Source of the DNA: Pseudobdellovibrio sp.
GTDB taxonomy: Bacteria; Bdellovibrionota; Bdellovibrionia; Bdellovibrionales; Bdellovibrionaceae
Reading direction: 5' to 3'
NCBI GenBank assembly: GCA_020696855.1
Contig: JAJFMT010000022.1
Location: forward strand, 1-41,807
DNA length: 41,807 nucleotides
Each line of letters starts with the position of its first letter. Position 1 is the stretch's first letter. The notes beneath the pieces are model-generated. The model searched no databases. It was not told the DNA's origin and saw nothing but the letters and a program-made list of their open reading frames with translations. Shown one piece after another: positions 38,192-41,807 of this stretch. The position numbers were made by a program, and so were the translations under genes.

Positions 38192-39247
38192 TTAGACCTC
38201 TCTTTTAAATTTACCTGTAAATAAGTAATTTTTCACTAAACTCGTCAGAAAACTCGCTACTTCCATTATGGTTTGTGTTTCGCTTTTCCCGAGTTTTAAA
38301 TTGAGACTTTCGCAGCGGCTGCGCAGACGCTTTACTAAAGAATCAATTGTGAATTTCTTTTCATTCGTAGCCCACGCGACCGTTGCCACAATCTCTTTAC
38401 GGTGCTTGGTCATGAACTTTCCGGCTGACAATTCTTTTTTTAGGCTGACGTCGCCATTAAATATTTTAATTAAATCGCTGTCGTAAAAATCCGGATAGTC
38501 ATCTGCCTGTTCTTTTTTTCTTCGCTGATAATATTTATCAAGCGTGGTCGTAAGTTTTGAAACTTCACTGGGAACGCGGCCTTTTTCATCCAGCATTTTA
38601 AGCTTTACGCTCTCTGTTGCCAGCTGCTCCATATACTGAAGTTTTTTAAGCGCCACAGGCCACTTGGCGTAATCCTTCTTCCAGTCAATAGCCGGGTTTA
38701 ACCAAACCGCAAATGTTTCTGCGAAATCTTCATCGGGATGAGCCTGCGCATACCAGCGGTCCAGGTGTTTAACAAAGCTCTTACTGTACGGCTGCGGTCT
38801 GTAAGTTTCAGGACTATACTCAACCGCCGGCGAACCGAAGACTTCACGCCACTTTTTTCTCTTAGAAAATTTATAACAATGATCAAAACAATGCCCGGCT
38901 TCATGCCGTAAGAGTTTCATAAACCACTCCGCGGTACCGCCTTCAACCTCAAGCATTAATGTTTTTTCAAGTTGCTTCATGCGGCTGTTGGCCAAGTAAA
39001 ACGGTACTGAAATCGCATTCATTCCTTCAGGACTGAACCATTCGTCGCCTAAAAAAATTTTTGGCCGGAACGAAAGACCTTTGGCTTCCAGTTCCGAATA
39101 TAACTGATTGATATAACCTTCAATTTCAGTGCCTTTGATATCCAGCGCTACATCTTTAAAACGCAATTTTAAAATATCCGCGTCATTAAGCTGAGATAGC
39201 TCTTCAGAAGTAATAGATTTTGCGTTACCTGCGGCTCGGTGTGGCAT
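38192..39247 (-). CDS. Putative zinc metallopeptidase
   Basis: A 351-aa protein with the zinc site LRHEAGHCFDH (His115, Glu116, His119), and DEDFAETFAVWLNP downstream as the likely third ligand region. No signal peptide, so cytoplasmic. C-terminal ~130 residues are Lys-rich and helical. Such putative zinc-binding metallopeptidases are often paired with Ddl-like ATP-grasp genes, as here (next gene 1 bp away). The pairing suggests one makes and the other trims a peptide bond (inference). Ribosome binding site not obvious; ATG 39247 used. Confidence 0.75.
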   Translation of the reverse strand: MPHRAAGNAKSITSEELSQLNDADILKLRFKDVALDIKGTEIEGYINQLYSELEAKGLSFRPKIFLGDEWFSPEGMNAISVPFYLANSRMKQLEKTLMLEVEGGTAEWFMKLLRHEAGHCFDHCYKFSKRKKWREVFGSPAVEYSPETYRPQPYSKSFVKHLDRWYAQAHPDEDFAETFAVWLNPAIDWKKDYAKWPVALKKLQYMEQLATESVKLKMLDEKGRVPSEVSKLTTTLDKYYQRRKKEQADDYPDFYDSDLIKIFNGDVSLKKELSAGKFMTKHRKEIVATVAWATNEKKFTIDSLVKRLRSRCESLNLKLGKSETQTIMEVASFLTSLVKNYLFTGKFKREV

Positions 39248-39399
39248 ACACAGTGTATCGGAATAAGATTTAATTTAATTGAGACGCGTCAAGATCAAGG
39301 TCGTGTTTTTATAGACTTAAGCGCAGCGATTATTTTCATTCTGAAAGTTGTTTGGATCCTGGCACCTTTTTCCTCATACGGGAGAAATAGTATTGGCAC

Positions 39400-39987
39400 C
39401 TAAGGGAGTTCTAAAATGTTTCTCATTAGTTTTGTTACTTCTTTTTTGAATTCTTCATGAGTCAGTTTCATTTCGTCAACGAAGATATACATCTCAACGA
39501 TTCCTAAAACGGCATTTACAGCAAGGAAAGACTTTTTTTCTGCCCAGTCGGCGTCTTTCTTCATTTTTTCAGTCAAAAATTTTTCTAATGCTTTTTGCGC
39601 CTTAATGCGGCCCAAGTACAGGGCTTCCATTCGCCCGGCTTCGGGAGCGAGAGTAAAAATCTGGCGCAGCAGATTTTTTTTCAACAGATATTCTTCTTCA
39701 AGGAAATCCAGCACTGTTACTATTAAACCTTCGATGTCATGATGTGACTGCAATGTCTGATTGAACTCGCCCAGAATTTTTTCCATGCGGTTATCCATCA
39801 GCGCAACGACGATTTCATTCTTATTAGGAAAGTATTCATAAAGCGACCCGATACTGACGCCTGCCAGATCTGCCACTTTATTTGTAGTCATTTCTTTAAT
39901 TGAAGTCTTAGACAAAACCCGAGTGGAGGCTTCTAAAATGGCCTCTACCATCACTTGCGATCTTTTTTGTTTCGGCTGTTTTTTCAA
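39400..39987 (-). CDS. TetR-family transcriptional regulator
   Basis: A 195-aa regulator. Basic N-terminus (KKQPKQKRSQVMVEAILEAS) and HTH MTTNKVADLAGVSIGSLYEY followed by FPNKNEIVVALM are typical of TetR. The C-terminal ligand domain is helical. TTG at 39987 with GGAG 7 nt upstream is the likely start. It faces the Coq4-like gene across 110 bp that holds an imperfect inverted repeat, so it may control that gene and itself. Confidence 0.85.
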   Translation of the reverse strand: MKKQPKQKRSQVMVEAILEASTRVLSKTSIKEMTTNKVADLAGVSIGSLYEYFPNKNEIVVALMDNRMEKILGEFNQTLQSHHDIEGLIVTVLDFLEEEYLLKKNLLRQIFTLAPEAGRMEALYLGRIKAQKALEKFLTEKMKKDADWAEKKSFLAVNAVLGIVEMYIFVDEMKLTHEEFKKEVTKLMRNILELP

Positions 39988-40023
39988 GGACTTACTCCAT
40001 TTATTAAGTATAGCGTAAAAGCT

Positions 40024-40060
40024 GAAATGAACCCGAGTACTCTTTAACGCCCGAGTTCAG
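40024..40060. promoter_or_regulatory. Imperfect inverted repeat between tetR and coq4-like gene
   Basis: TGAACCCGAG at 40026-40035 and, on the other strand, TGAACTCGGG (plus-strand CCCGAGTTCA, 40049-40058); 8 of 10 positions agree. GAGTACTC in the left arm is itself palindromic. A candidate operator for the TetR protein. Confidence 0.4.
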
Positions 40061-40097
40061 TATTATTACTTCAAGGCACGAATGACAAGGAGTAAAC

Positions 40098-40808
40098 ATG
40101 CAGGCCGCTATTCAAAATCAGACATTGATTCAGAAGCTATATAACCTACAAGGCACATTACATTTTTTACGTTTCATCAAAAACCCTCAGGACACTAAAG
40201 GGATTATCAAAATGGTGAGATCGTTCAGGAATTCTGCACCTTCAGATGTAGTAGAAAAAATTATCGGGCCCATTCTTGAAAAGACAAACCTGCAGCAGGA
40301 CTTCGATGACCGTGTTTGGCACCATCACCCCAAAATGGCTGAGCTTTCCAAGTATCCGGAAGGCAGTTTTGGTCATGAGGCATACCTGTTTTTTAAAAAT
40401 AATAACTTAGATGAAAACCTGTTCCCTAAAGCGGATTTCAGCGATGTTCCTAATTACATTTCTTCGCGGGTATATCAAACCCATGATTTCTGGCATGTTC
40501 TTACGGGCTATTCGATCAACCTTGAGGATGAAATGGCGCTACAGGCGTTTTCAGTCGGCCAGTACAAACAGCCTACCGGCATGACGATTATCGCAGGCGG
40601 AATTATTCACATGATGCAAAGCCACCCTGAACGTTCTTACATGATTATGAATGCAATTACAGAAGGTTACGAGCGGGGCTTAAAGGCAAAACTGCTGCTC
40701 AACATCAACATTTTTCAGTATCTTGAATGGCCGCTTGAAGATGTTCGCAAAGAGCTGAACATTCTTCCGCGCACCCGTTCGTTTGAAGTTCATCCGGTCA
40801 GCGCCTAA
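40098..40808 (+). CDS. Coq4-family protein
   Basis: A 236-aa protein with AAGGAG before the ATG. It has the Coq4 metal site His129-Asp130-x-x-His133-x11-Glu145 in QTHDFWHVLTGYSINLEDE. Eukaryotic COQ4 takes part in ubiquinone synthesis (C1 oxidative decarboxylation and hydroxylation), and bacterial homologues may do the same. LFPKADFSDVPNYISSRVYQ and QPTGMTIIAGGIIHMMQSHP also follow the family. Alone in its operon, under a divergent TetR gene. The following terminator is clear. Confidence 0.8.
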   Translation: MQAAIQNQTLIQKLYNLQGTLHFLRFIKNPQDTKGIIKMVRSFRNSAPSDVVEKIIGPILEKTNLQQDFDDRVWHHHPKMAELSKYPEGSFGHEAYLFFKNNNLDENLFPKADFSDVPNYISSRVYQTHDFWHVLTGYSINLEDEMALQAFSVGQYKQPTGMTIIAGGIIHMMQSHPERSYMIMNAITEGYERGLKAKLLLNINIFQYLEWPLEDVRKELNILPRTRSFEVHPVSA

Positions 40809-40869
40809 TGAATTTTTAAAACACCGTTATAAGTTTTAAACGCGACTGTTCCAAAATTTCATTTCTTTT

Positions 40870-40904
40870 AAAGTGATCCGGGTAACTTTGGATCACTTTT
40901 TTAT
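40870..40904 (+). terminator. Terminator of the coq4-like gene
   Basis: AAAGTGATCC-GGGTAACTTT-GGATCACTTT with T run TTTTTT; perfect 10-bp stem. Confidence 0.88.
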
Positions 40905-40974
40905 TTCTGTCACTAACCCACCCCTGCTGGACCTTTGTCACACCTAAGCGATTTAGCAGCCAGGAGGGCTACTA

Positions 40975-41807
40975 GTGAAAAATAACAAAAAATTACACGG
41001 ACTCGTTATCTTAACCGCCTTTATGGCAGCAGCCTGTGCGAAGCAAAACCAGATTGCCGGCAGCACAGAGCCTGAAAACTACATTGTTGTACTTAAGAAA
41101 TCAGAATTTCAGTCAGCTACCGTTAGCGCAAAAGCAGCAAGAGGCGGCCTAAGAGTTTCTGCGAACGCTGTTGTAGCGCAAATGCTTTCTGACGTTTCAT
41201 CTGATCATGACTTGGCAGAGCCATCTCAGGTATTTTCACAGGTATTACAAGGCGGAGTCTATAAGCTATCAAGCGATGAGGCTGCAGAGCTGGCTGACAA
41301 CCCGAAGGTGGCGTACATTGAAAAAGACCAAAAGGTTCATATCAATGTTCAATCGCAATCAAACGCAACTTGGGGCCTTGACCGGGTTGATCAAGCCCAG
41401 CTCCCTTTAAATAAAACCTATTCATATCCCGACTCTGCGGGCCGCGGAGTCAACGTTTACGTCATTGATACCGGCATCAGGACAACTCACAAAGAATTTG
41501 AAGGACGCGCCGTCAGCGGATTCGATTCAGTTGACAACGATAACAATGCTAACGATTGCAATGGTCATGGCACACATGTGGCCGGGACCATCGGTAGCCG
41601 TACTTACGGAGTTGCAAAGAACGCAAAACTGATCGCCGTGAGAGTGCTGGACTGTGAAGGCTCAGGCACTATTTCAGGCGTCATTGCCGGTGTCGAATGG
41701 GTAACAGCTCACCATTCGAAACCTGCTGTTGCCAACATGAGTCTTGGCGGAGGATCTTCGCAGGCACTCGATGATGCGATTAAAGCTTCTATCCGCGCAG
41801 GAGTCAC
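40975..41807 (+). CDS. Subtilisin-like (S8) serine protease, lipoprotein-type signal, 3' end outside window
   Basis: GTG at 40975 with AGGAGG seven bases upstream; the frame is open to the window end (277 codons). The signal peptide is LVILTAFMAAAC, with Cys after Ala-Ala-Ala, so lipoprotein or cleaved export. Residues about 30-125 form an I9 propeptide (NYIVVLKKSEFQSA; AYIEKDQKVHI). The catalytic domain is of the proteinase K branch: Asp165 in VIDTGI, His198 in GHGTHVAGTIG, then LIAVRVLDCEGSGTISGVI and VANMSLGGG. The catalytic Ser lies beyond the edge. Secreted proteases of this type are common in predatory bacteria. Confidence 0.9.
   Translation, partial: MKNNKKLHGLVILTAFMAAACAKQNQIAGSTEPENYIVVLKKSEFQSATVSAKAARGGLRVSANAVVAQMLSDVSSDHDLAEPSQVFSQVLQGGVYKLSSDEAAELADNPKVAYIEKDQKVHINVQSQSNATWGLDRVDQAQLPLNKTYSYPDSAGRGVNVYVIDTGIRTTHKEFEGRAVSGFDSVDNDNNANDCNGHGTHVAGTIGSRTYGVAKNAKLIAVRVLDCEGSGTISGVIAGVEWVTAHHSKPAVANMSLGGGSSQALDDAIKASIRAGV

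Noticed and set aside
39359..39400. Direct repeat TGGCACCT near the end of tetR
   Set aside because: Two 8-bp copies 34 bp apart, no stem or T run; could be chance.

Overview
The window looks like a chromosomal segment of a predatory-bacterium-type proteobacterium, most plausibly Bdellovibrionota (Bdellovibrio relatives). The reasons are moderate GC, dense short operons on both strands, many secreted or lipoprotein products without named relatives, a degenerate REC/HD-GYP protein, two DUF2334 lipoproteins and a lysC-type aspartokinase. This is an inference from gene content; there is no rRNA or other marker gene here. I saw no tRNA, rRNA, CRISPR array, insertion sequence, integrase or phage gene.

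Layout. 1-5.8 kb: end of aspartokinase lysC, an SGNH hydrolase, a PAP2 phosphatase followed by a MipA/OmpV-type barrel, a DUF900 alpha/beta hydrolase lipoprotein, a membrane coiled-coil protein and a TrmN6-like methyltransferase. 5.9-12.5 kb: secreted proteins of unknown role, including a TPR/beta-barrel protein with a small Lys/Ala-rich partner, a Gly/Asn/Asp repeat protein whose frame is broken inside an 18-bp tandem repeat, and slyX. The two convergent units at 9.6-9.85 kb end in the same terminator sequence in opposite orientation. 12.5-16.3 kb: a protein with two cyclic-nucleotide-binding domains, a BON-domain protein, DUF3309, and a histidine-kinase-like/double-receiver pair that overlap. 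16.3-24.1 kb: envelope glycan genes on the minus strand. A GH-like lipoprotein, a DUF2334 deacetylase-like lipoprotein, YihY/BrkB and a DUF748 protein form one tight operon. It is followed by a disordered Ser/Arg/Gly protein and a second DUF2334 lipoprotein. 24.2-27.1 kb: a histone-tail-like small protein, DUF6629, a coiled-coil lipoprotein, a small membrane protein and a winged-helix-like protein.

27.3-31.6 kb is the least ordinary part. Two small XRE-type regulators and a 307-aa HTH-plus-unknown protein run tail-to-tail into an autoinducer-synthase/FeeM-like N-acyltransferase. After a gene-free, palindrome-bearing gap come an alpha/beta hydrolase that seems to need a non-ATG (ATT) start and a ThiF/E1-like adenylating enzyme. 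The set reads as a candidate small-molecule signal or metabolite locus (inference). 31.6-35.3 kb: a REC protein with a degenerate HD-GYP domain faces an amino-acid ABC transporter (ATPase plus fused binding protein-permease) across a perfect 29-bp palindrome. Its half-site TACTTTAG recurs in front of other regulatory genes in the window.

35.3-41.8 kb: two small membrane proteins, a 620-bp gene-free stretch with an orphan terminator (possible small RNA), two small ORFs, a metallopeptidase/ATP-grasp ligase pair, a TetR regulator divergent from a Coq4-family gene, and the start of a subtilisin-like lipoprotein protease cut by the window edge.
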